The translations under genes were made by a program, and so were the position numbers. 64,000 bases of DNA from contig NZ_SLVV01000006.1 of NCBI RefSeq assembly GCF_004340465.1, positions 186,001 to 250,000 on the forward strand, read 5' to 3'. Origin of the DNA: Mesobacillus foraminis (GTDB taxonomy: Bacteria > Bacillota > Bacilli > Bacillales > Cytobacillaceae). Shown piece by piece: positions 15,078-24,000 of this stretch (within the stretch, counting starts at the first letter, position 1; every line of letters begins with the position of its first letter). The notes beneath the pieces were generated by a model. That model saw nothing but the letters and a program-made list of their open reading frames with translations. It searched no databases and was not told where the DNA came from.

Positions 15078-15863
15078 CTAATTTATGTTAATACCAAAAT
15101 GCTCCTGAACCAGCTTATTGAAATCTCTATGGGTAACAGGCAGTTTTTGAACCTTCCCATCCTTCCATTCAGTCAAGGATGATTCTGTTAATGTAATATT
15201 TCCGGTGTCTGTGAGCCGGGTCAAAAGTGGTCCCTTGTTGAATGCTGAAGCTTCATGCTCCATAATGATTTGCTGAATCTTTGCTAATTCACCTTGGTCG
15301 GCAACGCTTTGCCTGGAATCAAAAGCATAGCCAGTCCGCCAGTCCTTATCTTTATGCTTAAGTTTCATTTCAAAAACATAATCGCCATATTCAGTAGATA
15401 CTCTCCTCACGCGAAATTGGCCGTTGGAAGAAGTGACAATACCTTCGTTTAAAGGTACCGGTATTAATGGCAGGTTCCCTCCAAATCCGGTATCAACCAA
15501 ATAGGTTTGTCCGCTGTTCTGGATCAGGATGGCTACATGTGTTTTTCCTGTAGGATTCCAGCGCTGGCGGCTGCCATCATAAATAATCCCTCTGATCAAG
15601 GAAGCATCCCAGTTATTTTCAATTAAGAAGTAATAAAGGAGTGGGTTGAGCTCATAGCAAAGCCCGCCCTCATACTTTTCCAGAATTTTATTTGTTAGAT
15701 TTTCTTTGCTAGGTTCAATTGCTGTGTTATTCAGAACGCATATATTCTCAAAAGGAATTTCTTTTGCTGTCTTTTCCAATACATCATCAAGCTTGTCAAA
15801 AGATAACGCTTCATGCTCTGGAAAGCCAATCCGTTTACGGAAAAGTGAATTCAATATGGTCAT
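15078..15863 (-). CDS. nat: Arylamine N-acetyltransferase
   Basis: 261 residues, the usual NAT length. The Cys-His-Asp catalytic triad is complete: C69 in GGLCYELN, H109 in KTHVAIL and D124 in VDTGFGGN. The enzyme transfers acetyl from acetyl-CoA to arylamines, hydrazines or hydroxylamines and can detoxify aromatic amine compounds; it is cytoplasmic. The N-terminal helix region (FDKLDDVLEKTAKEIPFENI) is also typical. It stands alone, convergent with the small acidic protein genes. A hairpin (CACACAGG/CCTGTGTG, 15015-15038) lies beyond its 3' end but has no T-run on either strand. Confidence 0.92.
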   Translation of the reverse strand: MTILNSLFRKRIGFPEHEALSFDKLDDVLEKTAKEIPFENICVLNNTAIEPSKENLTNKILEKYEGGLCYELNPLLYYFLIENNWDASLIRGIIYDGSRQRWNPTGKTHVAILIQNSGQTYLVDTGFGGNLPLIPVPLNEGIVTSSNGQFRVRRVSTEYGDYVFEMKLKHKDKDWRTGYAFDSRQSVADQGELAKIQQIIMEHEASAFNKGPLLTRLTDTGNITLTESSLTEWKDGKVQKLPVTHRDFNKLVQEHFGININ

Positions 15864-16054
15864 CGATTTTACCTCCAGTTCACATCTAATTCATTATAAC
15901 AAGAATAAACCAGCACTATACACTGATAAAATTTTATATGATAATAGTAATATTAATCCTGTCATTTAAGACTACCGGTGGAATATTTAAATCGGAATCC
16001 TCTTAAAAGAGGGAAAACACCAACACAGAGCAAGAAGGGCAGTGAGCACTGTTC

Positions 16055-16330
16055 ATGAAGTTGTTTACGAAAATTTTTTCAAAACCGAAAACGATAAAAG
16101 TGGACTTTTGTGAAAAAAATCTGGACAGATTCCTTTCCGAGGAACATGCTACAGACTATCATTCATTTCTAAGTAATAAAAATGTTCACTACAAGGAATA
16201 CAGCTGTCAAAGCAAATGCAAGGAATGCCAGCAGTCTCCCTACGCCATTGTTAATGGAGAGTTTATGGCAGCCGAAAGTTCCCGTGAGCTGTTGGAAAAA
16301 CTAAAGGAGCACCAAGAAACGAAAAGCTAA
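16055..16330 (+). CDS. DUF1450 (YuzB-like) small protein
   Basis: 91 residues. The DUF1450 core is clear: C19 in DFCEKNLDRF, then YSCQSKCKECQQSPYAIVNG with C51, C55 and C58, and a final helix SSRELLEKLKEH. These cysteines could bind metal or an Fe-S cluster in a thioredoxin-like fold, as in YuzB/YqeH-neighbour proteins of Bacillus; that is inferred. The N-terminal 15 residues (KLFTKIFSKPKTIK) are an extra basic piece. A terminator follows, so it is monocistronic. Confidence 0.75.
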   Translation: MKLFTKIFSKPKTIKVDFCEKNLDRFLSEEHATDYHSFLSNKNVHYKEYSCQSKCKECQQSPYAIVNGEFMAAESSRELLEKLKEHQETKS

Positions 16331-16353
16331 CTCTGTCTCAAGACAAGGTTTTC

Positions 16354-16397
16354 AGCACTTTCCTTGACCCATACCGGGATTGGAAAGTGCTTTTTTT
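16354..16397 (+). terminator. Terminator of DUF1450 gene
   Basis: AGCACTTTCC/GGAAAGTGCT 10-bp stem and seven T. Confidence 0.85.
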
Positions 16398-16652
16398 GGA
16401 CATGGGTCATTATTAGTAAAGTGGAGGACAGATTGTTCCTGTTACCGGGCAGGCGGATTCTCCCGGTAATCGGAGCGGGAAGGGGTAAATGCCATCCATT
16501 TTTGCTGCCTGCTGAGTAACGAGCATGTTAAAACTTCATTAACTTTCCATCATACATGTCTATAATGACAGAAATTTGGTATAATTCTTAAAGATATGAG
16601 AAACAGATCCACTACATGGAATAAAAATAACACCTTAGTTAGGAGTGATGGA

Positions 16653-16949
16653 ATGCTGAAATCGACCATTGGGCAATTCCGCCTTATGGGATTTATAGAA
16701 GGAACCTCCCTGCTTGTCCTTCTATTCATCGCTATGCCTTTAAAATACCTGGCTGGCCTTCCCGAAGCAGTTAAAGTAGTAGGAAGCGTACATGGATTTT
16801 GTTTCATACTTTATCTCTTCGTGATTGCTTATACGACTTTTAAAATCAGATGGTCGCTGAAGTGGATGGTAAGTTCTGTGCTTGTAGCATTTATCCCTTT
16901 TGGCAACATCGTCCTGGACAGGTTCTTAAAAACACAGTTTGATACCTGA
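16653..16949 (+). CDS. DUF3817 integral membrane protein (YdzA-like)
   Basis: 98 residues from ATG 16653, with TTAGGAG eight nt before. Three hydrophobic helices are visible: GFIEGTSLLVLLFIAMPLKY, HGFCFILYLFVIAYTTFKI and MVSSVLVAFIPFG. The pattern FRLMGFIEGTSLLVLLF...PLKY...G..HG..F is the signature of the DUF3817 membrane family found in Bacillus and actinobacteria. Function is unknown. Single gene. Confidence 0.8.
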   Translation: MLKSTIGQFRLMGFIEGTSLLVLLFIAMPLKYLAGLPEAVKVVGSVHGFCFILYLFVIAYTTFKIRWSLKWMVSSVLVAFIPFGNIVLDRFLKTQFDT

Positions 16950-17457
16950 AGAAACATTCGGCTTTCTTGCCTAACATGGATCATTCATCTCTTTCATGCT
17001 TGTTATAAGGGATTCGGGGGCAGTTTTTTGAGTGCCGCCGGATCCTTTCTTTTATGTAAAGATAACCTGTAAGCTATCCTGAAGGTAGGATCTCCACAGA
17101 GAGAATTTGCTTATTTCCAGATCAGAGAAGCTTCGATATATCTATGAAACTCGTTAAAGGCATTGAGAACCGGATTTTCATAGGGTTAAAATTTGTTTAT
17201 TCGTTTTAGCTCATTTGATTTTTGGGTGTTCCTGTCTCCAGTCTGTCCACCAATTGCATAGAAGTGTTCTGGAGCCCAGGGCCCATCATTATAACAGTTA
17301 AGTAACAGAAATTTGTTGTTTATTAGTATGGCTGAAAAAATAGAGGTTCCCGGATTCTTAAATATGAACGTACTTTACAGATACTTATAGATATTAGCCG
17401 TTCCTGTTTGTCTTTCCCTTCATAAAATGAATTAGATGATTGGAGGGAGAAAGGTCG
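16950..17457. other. Non-coding stretch
   Basis: About 500 bp without a plausible gene on either strand. A sequence CATAAAATGA just before the next gene loosely resembles a sporulation sigma-K or sigma-E -10 element, but no matching -35 is clear. Confidence 0.5.
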
Positions 17458-17664
17458 ATGAGCTCTTATTGTACTTGCACTCCGGATCCTTGCAGCTGTC
17501 CTTGCGGCTGTGGAGATCAGGAAATCAGGCGCCTCTTAACGGTGGAGGAAATTGAAGGGTTAAACATTGAACGGCAAAGAGGAATCATTTATGTAGACAG
17601 GATCAGCCAGTGCTGCCCTACCTGCCAGCCAGTCCGTTTCCGAAGCCTGAGACAGATTGTTTAA
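17458..17664 (+). CDS. Cysteine-rich small protein
   Basis: 68 residues from ATG 17458, behind GGAGGGAGAAAGG. The first 22 residues hold seven cysteines (SSYCTCTPDPCSCPCGCGD) and a further pair sits in SQCCPTCQP. Between them is a soluble segment with LLTVEEIEGLNIERQRGIIY. This could be a metal-binding or disulfide-linked protein; small Cys-rich proteins are frequent in Bacillus spore coats. I do not recognise the family. A T-rich hairpin-less 3' end follows. Confidence 0.55.
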   Translation: MSSYCTCTPDPCSCPCGCGDQEIRRLLTVEEIEGLNIERQRGIIYVDRISQCCPTCQPVRFRSLRQIV

Positions 17665-17826
17665 ATGCAACGGTAATAGATACTAGTAAATTAAAAATCC
17701 ATATTTAATGGATTTTTTTCAATACATATTGAGATTCCTGATATAGAACCTGCCTATATGAGGTCCCTGTATTTTCCTAGGTTAGAAACATCCGCAGGTA
17801 GGTTTGCGGGAAGAACATGAATAGAG

Positions 17827-18633
17827 GTGGTCATTATCGGTCGAAAACTGATCAGAAACGCGGCATCCTTATGCTTATTTATCCTGCTGGTTATCACGAT
17901 CCAAATCAAGAGTTACCCACTTGCCGGTCTATGGATCCTGGGGTCTGTTTTGCTGTGGATTTTCTTTGATAAATCGATAAAAGCATTTGTCATGACCAAT
18001 TTATGTTTTGGCATAGGTTTCTTTTTTTATTTGTATGCAGCCACCTATTGGACTGTTCATATTGAAACAAAAGAACTGTCAGTTTTTTTTAATAGATTTT
18101 CCCTTGTGATGGTTCTAATCCCGATGGCTCTCCTATCTCGCTTTTCTGGCTCTCCCTTTTTAAAATATTGGAAAAAGCCAGTATGGGACGAAATGATTTC
18201 TTTTCCTTTCATTTGGTCAGGCTTTCACCAAACGAAGGTTAAAACCTTTCTTATAATTGCTTTAACCGTAAATGTGTTGATATTTACCCCATTTGTCATT
18301 GGGAAAGGGTGGCCTTTTATCAAGGAGATATGGCTTTTAACGATGATCTTTTCATTGACGAATGCCATATTCGAAGAACTGATATGGAGAGGAGCGCTGC
18401 TCAGCAGCTTTTCAGAGCAATTGGGCGAAAAATGGGCTGTTGTGGTCACGAGCCTGGGTTTCGGCTTGCAGCATTATTCGCTTGGTTTTCCCTGGGCTGT
18501 TTGTATTGCCTTTTCCATCGGAGGGCTGTTTTATGGGGGAATTACCATAAAGTCCAAAAGCATTGTTCCTTCGATCATTTGGCATATAACCTTAAATATC
18601 CTCATGTTTTTAAGTGGTCTGATTATAAAATAA
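17827..18633 (+). CDS. CPBP family intramembrane protease
   Basis: 268 residues with about eight membrane helices. The CPBP (Abi/CAAX) motifs are complete: E183-E184-x3-R188 in IFEELIWRG, H216 in GFGLQHYS and H253 in IIWHITLN, which together should bind the catalytic metal. Members cleave prenylated or other membrane substrates, and some give bacteriocin self-immunity. The listed start is GTG 17827, but the AGAGGTGG at the start codon may itself be a Shine-Dalgarno, so the true N-terminus is uncertain. A HAD phosphatase and fosB follow closely on the same strand, so the three may share a transcript. Confidence 0.8.
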   Translation: MVIIGRKLIRNAASLCLFILLVITIQIKSYPLAGLWILGSVLLWIFFDKSIKAFVMTNLCFGIGFFFYLYAATYWTVHIETKELSVFFNRFSLVMVLIPMALLSRFSGSPFLKYWKKPVWDEMISFPFIWSGFHQTKVKTFLIIALTVNVLIFTPFVIGKGWPFIKEIWLLTMIFSLTNAIFEELIWRGALLSSFSEQLGEKWAVVVTSLGFGLQHYSLGFPWAVCIAFSIGGLFYGGITIKSKSIVPSIIWHITLNILMFLSGLIIK

Positions 18634-18677
18634 CTATAATAATTCTTTGATAAATCAAGTTATAGAAGGGAAATTCG

Positions 18678-19343
18678 ATGAAAAATTACAAGATTATCCT
18701 CTTTGATCTGGATGGAACACTCTCTGACCCTAAAGCTGGTATTACTAAATCGGTTCAATATGCCTTAAGGAAATTCAATATTGAAGAGCCTGATTTAGAT
18801 CAGCTTGAATGTTTTATTGGCCCGCCGCTCCAGGTCTCATTTACTGAGTTTTACCATTTCAATGCGGAGCAGACTGCAAGTGCCATCCGTTATTACCGGG
18901 AACGGTTTAAGGAAAAAGGAATGTTTGAAAATGAAATTTATCCTGGAATTCCTGAACTGTTAAAATCGTTAAAAGAGCAGAAATACACCTTAGTTGTTGC
19001 GACTTCCAAGCCAACAGTGTTTTCAGAGGAGATACTTAGATATTTTAAAATTGACCAGTACTTTGAACTCGTTGTCGGGAGCAACCTTGATGGAACCAGG
19101 TCCTCAAAAACGGAAATTATCGAGTACATACTGAATCAGTACAGCACTCACCCGCGGGAAGACTTTATCATGATAGGTGACCGGGAGCACGATATGATTG
19201 GAGCTAAAAATACAGGAATTGCCTCGATTGGTGTCAGTTATGGCTTTGGTTCTCTACAGGAACTGAGTGCTCATCAGCCTGATGATATTGTCAGCTCTGT
19301 CTCAGAACTAAAAGAAGTTTTAATGGGAACCAAAGCAAAATAA
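18678..19343 (+). CDS. HAD-family phosphatase (phosphoglycolate phosphatase-like)
   Basis: 221 residues. All four HAD motifs are present: nucleophile D10 and acid/base D12 in FDLDGTL, the threonine/serine motif ATSKP, a lysine near SSKTEI, and GDREHDMIGAKNTG. A helical cap of the C1 type lies between motifs I and II (about 20-85). The build matches the Gph/PGP branch that hydrolyses small phosphate esters such as phosphoglycolate or nucleotides; the substrate is not certain. ATG start after GAAGGG. It sits 44 nt after the CPBP gene and 40 nt before fosB. Confidence 0.85.
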   Translation: MKNYKIILFDLDGTLSDPKAGITKSVQYALRKFNIEEPDLDQLECFIGPPLQVSFTEFYHFNAEQTASAIRYYRERFKEKGMFENEIYPGIPELLKSLKEQKYTLVVATSKPTVFSEEILRYFKIDQYFELVVGSNLDGTRSSKTEIIEYILNQYSTHPREDFIMIGDREHDMIGAKNTGIASIGVSYGFGSLQELSAHQPDDIVSSVSELKEVLMGTKAK

Positions 19344-19383
19344 GCATGATAGCTGCCAATGTACTACAAAGAGGTGGAAAAGG

Positions 19384-19806
19384 TTGTCTGTGAAGGGGCT
19401 TAATCACTTATTATTTTCTGTTTCCGATTTAGAAAACTCTATTGAATTTTATCAAAGAGTGTTTAATGCAAAATTATTCCTTAAAGGAAAGACAACTGCT
19501 TATTTTGATTTAAATGGAATCTGGCTGGCTCTTAATGAAGAAAAGGGCATCCCGCGGAGTGAGATAGCAGAATCCTATACGCATATTGCCTTTTCAATAG
19601 ATGTGGATCAATTTGACGACATTCTTGGGAAACTAAATGGACTAAAAGTAAACCTTCTTCCAGGGCGGAAAAGAGACGAAAAAGATAAACAATCCATTTA
19701 CTTTACCGACCCGGATGGGCACAAGTTTGAGTTCCATACAGGTACACTGGAGGATCGGCTGGAATATTATCGGCAGGAAAAAAGTCATATGGAGTTTTAT
19801 GATTAA
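19384..19806 (+). CDS. fosB: FosB fosfomycin thiol transferase
   Basis: 140 residues, very close throughout to FosB of Bacillus, a Mn/Mg-dependent bacillithiol (or cysteine) transferase that opens the fosfomycin epoxide. Metal ligands of the vicinal-oxygen-chelate fold are in place: H8 (GLNHLLF), H67 (YTHIAF) and E116 (HKFEFHTG). The terminal stretch DRLEYYRQEKSHMEFYD is also characteristic. The start is TTG, six nt after AGGTGG. A terminator follows. In Bacillus this is usually an intrinsic chromosomal resistance gene. Confidence 0.92.
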   Translation: MSVKGLNHLLFSVSDLENSIEFYQRVFNAKLFLKGKTTAYFDLNGIWLALNEEKGIPRSEIAESYTHIAFSIDVDQFDDILGKLNGLKVNLLPGRKRDEKDKQSIYFTDPDGHKFEFHTGTLEDRLEYYRQEKSHMEFYD

Positions 19807-19812
19807 TAGGGG

Positions 19813-19842
19813 CCCTCGTTGAAGCAGCGGGGGATTTTTTTG
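19813..19842 (+). terminator. Terminator of fosB
   Basis: CCCTCG/CGGGGG stem (one G-U pair), loop TTGAAGCAG, then seven T. Confidence 0.75.
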
Positions 19843-19960
19843 CTATTTCATTAATTTACATAGGACTAGGACAGTTTTGCAGCGGTAAGTCTTTTACCAT
19901 GCGATAAAATTGAGAGAATTGTGGCAGGTAACAGCGATCTTCTGGACTGTACTTTTAGTT

Positions 19961-20745
19961 GTTTTCACAGGCTGGACACAGGTTTTTCAATAAACTAGAA
20001 TAATCGATTCATAAGAAAAGAATCAATGCATAAAAGAAAATAATCAATTTATAAATGGAAACAATCTATGCATAACCTGGAGGAACCTATATATGGGACC
20101 AAAAACCTGTTTGCTCAATGGCTATTTTAATGTAAATTAGGTTCTTTTAAGGATAACCTTCGTGAACTTGGGTCGGTTGAGGGCCAAAAGAGGGAGAGTT
20201 CTATTTGTTTTCACAGGCTGGACACAGGTTTTTCAATAAACTAGAATAATCGATTCATAAACGAAGAGAATCAATGCATAAAAGAAAATAATCAATTTAT
20301 AAATGGAAACAATCTATGCATACCCTGGAGGGACCATAGATAAAGGATCAGAAAACCTGTTTGCCAAGGCCTATTTTCTTAAATCCAGGTTATTATCGAA
20401 GGTACAATGAGTGAACTTGGGTCGTTCGAGGGGCAATGAGGGAGAGTTCTATTAGTTTTCACAGGCTGGACACAGGTTTTTCAATAAACTAGAATAATCG
20501 ATTCATAAACGAAAAGAATCGATGCATAAACGAAAATAATCAATCTATAAATGAAAAGAATCTATGCATAACCTGGAGGAACCCTATATAGCACCAAAAA
20601 CCTGTTTGCTCAATTCCTATTTTGATGTAAATTAGGTTCTTTTAAGGATATCCTTGGTGAATATGGGTCGTTCGAGGAGCCATAAGAGGGAGGATATTAT
20701 TAGTTTTCACAGTATGGACACCGTGATTTTTTTAAACTAAAACCA
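19961..20745 (+). repeat. Tandem triplication of a ~247-bp unit with nested 21-bp repeats
   Basis: Units start at 19961, 20207 and 20455 with GTTTTCACAGGCTGGACACA, and a truncated fourth begins at 20703. Spacings are 246, 248 and 248 bp. Each unit contains four A-rich sub-repeats beginning AATC (copy 2 at 20248, 20269, 20290 and 20311; copy 3 at 20496, 20517, 20538 and 20559), exactly 21 bp apart. These are bracketed by the inverted pair ACAGGTTTTT / AAAAACCTGT. No open frame of note. Located between fosB and the GH30 promoter. Confidence 0.95.
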
Positions 20746-20790
20746 AACAGAAACATCAGAGGAAACCGGGCAAAAAGAAGTAGAAAAGGT

Positions 20791-20834
20791 CTATGAATTA
20801 AGATATTGACAGATTCATAGAGCTAATTTATATT
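20791..20834 (+). promoter_or_regulatory. Sigma-A promoter of the GH30 gene inside an inverted repeat
   Basis: TTGACA (20806-20811), 17-nt spacer, TATATT (20829-20834). The -35 lies between the arms CTATGAAT (20791-20798) and ATTCATAG (20813-20820), which could be an extra regulator site. Transcription should start near 20841. Confidence 0.75.
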
Positions 20835-20836
20835 AA

Positions 20837-20850
20837 AGAAAGCGTTAACA
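20837..20850 (+). promoter_or_regulatory. CcpA cre site
   Basis: AGAAAGCGTTAACA differs from the strong cre sequence TGAAAGCGTTAACA at its first two bases only in the leading T. It covers the expected transcription start of the glycosidase, the usual place for catabolite repression. Confidence 0.7.
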
Positions 20851-20918
20851 ATATTCTGAATTATTAAAAGGGCGGCCGAGTGAAGTTAATTCAGCTTGGT
20901 AAATCTTTGTGAACAAAA

Positions 20919-20934
20919 TAGAAACCGGTTTCTA
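20919..20934 (+). promoter_or_regulatory. LacI-family operator O1
   Basis: TAGAAACCGGTTTCTA is a perfect 16-bp palindrome with a central CG, typical of LacI/GalR operators. It is 44 bp centre to centre from a second copy, and the LacI-type gene downstream at 24.4 kb is the natural binder. Confidence 0.8.
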
Positions 20935-20961
20935 CCTTGTTTGTCATTTTTTTAACAGTAA

Positions 20962-20979
20962 ATAGAAACCGGTTTCTAT
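20962..20979 (+). promoter_or_regulatory. LacI-family operator O2
   Basis: ATAGAAACCGGTTTCTAT, a perfect 18-bp palindrome that contains the same 16-bp core as O1. Both lie downstream of the promoter, so they would act as a roadblock or by looping. Confidence 0.8.
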
Positions 20980-21074
20980 CAACAAGCCTTAAAGGGGGTG
21001 ATGGAAGGGATTTTTTCAGCCGAAGAATATGAATTGAACTCTGAACCAAATTTATTTTAAGGAGGCTACCTTTA

Positions 21075-24000
21075 TTGTTAACTAAGGAAATAAAACAAAT
21101 TGGCAAAAAGCTGCTGGCCTGCAGTTCGGTTACGGCTCTTACATTTAGTCTGCTGGCACCGGCAGCAACGAAGACCTATGCGAGTGAAGGGGATGAAGTG
21201 AATACCGCAGCAGAAAAAATCGAGCTGGATCCGAGCTATCAACAGGCGCCGTTTGATGGATGGGGTACAGCGCTTGTATGGTTTGGCAATGTAACTGGCG
21301 GCTGGCCGGATAAAGTGAAAAACGAGCTGGCAGATGCCCTTTATGGGGAAGCAGGACTCAACTTTAATATTGCCCGGTATAATATTGGCGGCGGGGATTC
21401 TCCGGAAACGGCTCCGTATATGCGTCTGGGAGGAGCGGTGCCGGGATACTGGAACCGGCCGGCAGAATACGGACCTCCGGGAGGGAATACAGAAAACTGG
21501 AAGGAACCAGAAAATTGGTGGAATCCGGAAAACCCCGATCACTGGAATTGGGAGGCTGATGCCAATCAACGCTGGTGGCTGTCAGCAGCCAAGGAAAGAG
21601 GGGCAGATACATTTGAAGCCTTCTCCAACTCAGCCCCTTATTTTATGACTCAGAGCGGATATGTTTCAGGAAACTTCAACCCTTGGGACGACAACCTCAA
21701 GCCTGACCAATACAGCAATTTTGCAAGCTATTTAACGACAGTTGTGGACCGTTTGCAGAAGGATATGGACATTGAGTTTAAAACGCTTTCTCCGGTGAAT
21801 GAACCGAATACGGGCTATTGGAGAGCGAAAGGAAGGCAGGAAGGATCAAACTGGTCTCCGGCTTCACAAGCGAAAATCACCAACGAGGTGAAAAAGCAGC
21901 TTGATGAAAAAGGGCTGAGTACGGTTGTATCTGCTATGGACGAAACCAACCCAGGCCGTTTCAGGACCAATTGGGATCAGTATAACCAGACAACCCGTGA
22001 CAACATTGGACAGCTGAATGTACATACCTACGGAACCGGGGACAGGATTGGAGCCAGGGATATCGCAAAAGGTTCAGGGAAACGCCTGTGGATGTCCGAG
22101 GTTGACCTCAGCATGGGCGGCCAGAATCATGAAGACATCAAGCCAGGTCTTGCATTATCCGAAAGAATTCAGGCCGACATCCAGCAGCTGGAACCAGAAG
22201 CATGGGTTTTATGGCAGGCAATTGAAGATGAAGTCAATATGAGCCCTGAACATGAAAATGGGAATTGGGGCTTAATTCAGGTTGATTTTACTGGGAAAGA
22301 TTTTACCATTTATAAAAATAAAAAATACTATGCAATGGGGAATTACAGTAAATTTATCCGACCTGGCGACCAGATCATCAATTCGAATAACCAGAATACT
22401 TTGGCAGCGATCAATAAAGATGAGAAATCCCTTGTAGTGGTCTATACGAATTCCTCCTCAGAGGAAAAAACAGTGAATTTTGATTTGTCCGGTTTTGAGA
22501 CTGTGAAAGAAACTTCTGCAGCCACACCTTATGTGACTTCCTCTTCTGATAATCTGAAGAAAAAAGAAGAAATCAAGGTTGCAGGTCAACAGCTTTCTGC
22601 GGTAGTGCAGCCGCAATCGATTACAACCTTTGTTGTAAACGGTATTTCCGGAGTCAGCAAGGACAGCAGCTTTTTAAACTCACGTGACAACTATAAAATG
22701 ACAAACCTTAATAGTGGCAAGGTCCTTGATGTTGCGCAGAATGGAAAATCGATTGTGCAAAAAACATATGACCGGGACAAAGCCGGCCAGCAATGGAGCA
22801 TTCAAAAGGTTACAGATGGAAACAGCTCAAAGGAACATTATAAGATTGTCGATCAGGAAAGCGGCCAAGTGATCGGTGTGGAAAATGGAGGAGCCGTTCT
22901 TCAGAAGGATGAAAACTCTGCAAGCCAAAAATGGATGGTATCCACCTATGGCAATCAGGAATATACCCTTATCAACGTCCAAAACGGACAGCTGCTGGAA
23001 GTTGGCGGCAGTTCAACCAAGGAAGATGCGTCCGTGGGTGTTTGGCATCCAAATGCCGGCAAAAACCAGGTCTGGAAATTTGCCAAAGCTGGAATTGCTG
23101 CAATAGAGCCCGCACATGTGGTGGACACGAAGAAAAAGCGGGCGCCTGAAATGCCGGAAGAAGTTACTGCCATCTACGGAGATGGGGAAAGAGTGGAGAA
23201 ACCGGTAAAATGGAATCCAATTGACCCGGAAGAGTATGAAAGAGAAACTACGTTTAAAGTAACAGGTACTGTAGAAGGAACAGCCATTGAAGCAGTAGCT
23301 ACCGTTACTGTCAGCAAGGTTGAAAGCGTTGAAAGTGTGAAAGTGAAAACTGTTCCTGGCAAAGCGCCAGCCATGCCGCAGTTTGTTCCTGCCCAGCTTG
23401 AAACCGGCTCACAGGGAAATGTACGCGTGGAGTGGGACCCAATTGAGCCTGCTTTATATGAAAGCCTCGGAAAATTCACAGTAAAGGGGTCTATACCTTA
23501 TAGTCCTGTGAAGGTTTTTGCCCAAGTACAGGTAACAGAACCTGCACTTCAAAATATTGCGTTAAACCCGCCGAACTCTGGTCAGGAGTTTCCAAAGGCT
23601 AGTGCATCCTTTACGGGTATGTACGACAAAGCCTCCAATGTCAACGACGGAGATATATCCTCCATTCGCTGGACAAACTGGGATCCGAACAGCTGGCGTG
23701 CAGAAGACTGGGTTGCCCTGGATTTTGGAGAAGAAGATACCATTTCTAAATTGGATTTCCATTTTTACGATGATGGAGGCGGCACCAGACCGGCTGCATC
23801 ACTGCATCTAGAATATTGGGACGGTGTGCAGTGGAAGAAAATTGAAGGCACTCAGCTGGATGTTCAAGCGAAAAAGGAAGTAACGTTAAGCTTCGAACCT
23901 ATTAAGACATCAAAAATCCGTGCTGTGATGAAGGCTATGGAAGGTGCCTGCATCGCCATTTCAGAAATCAAGGTTTGGGGAAAAGGGGATGTGACCAAGG

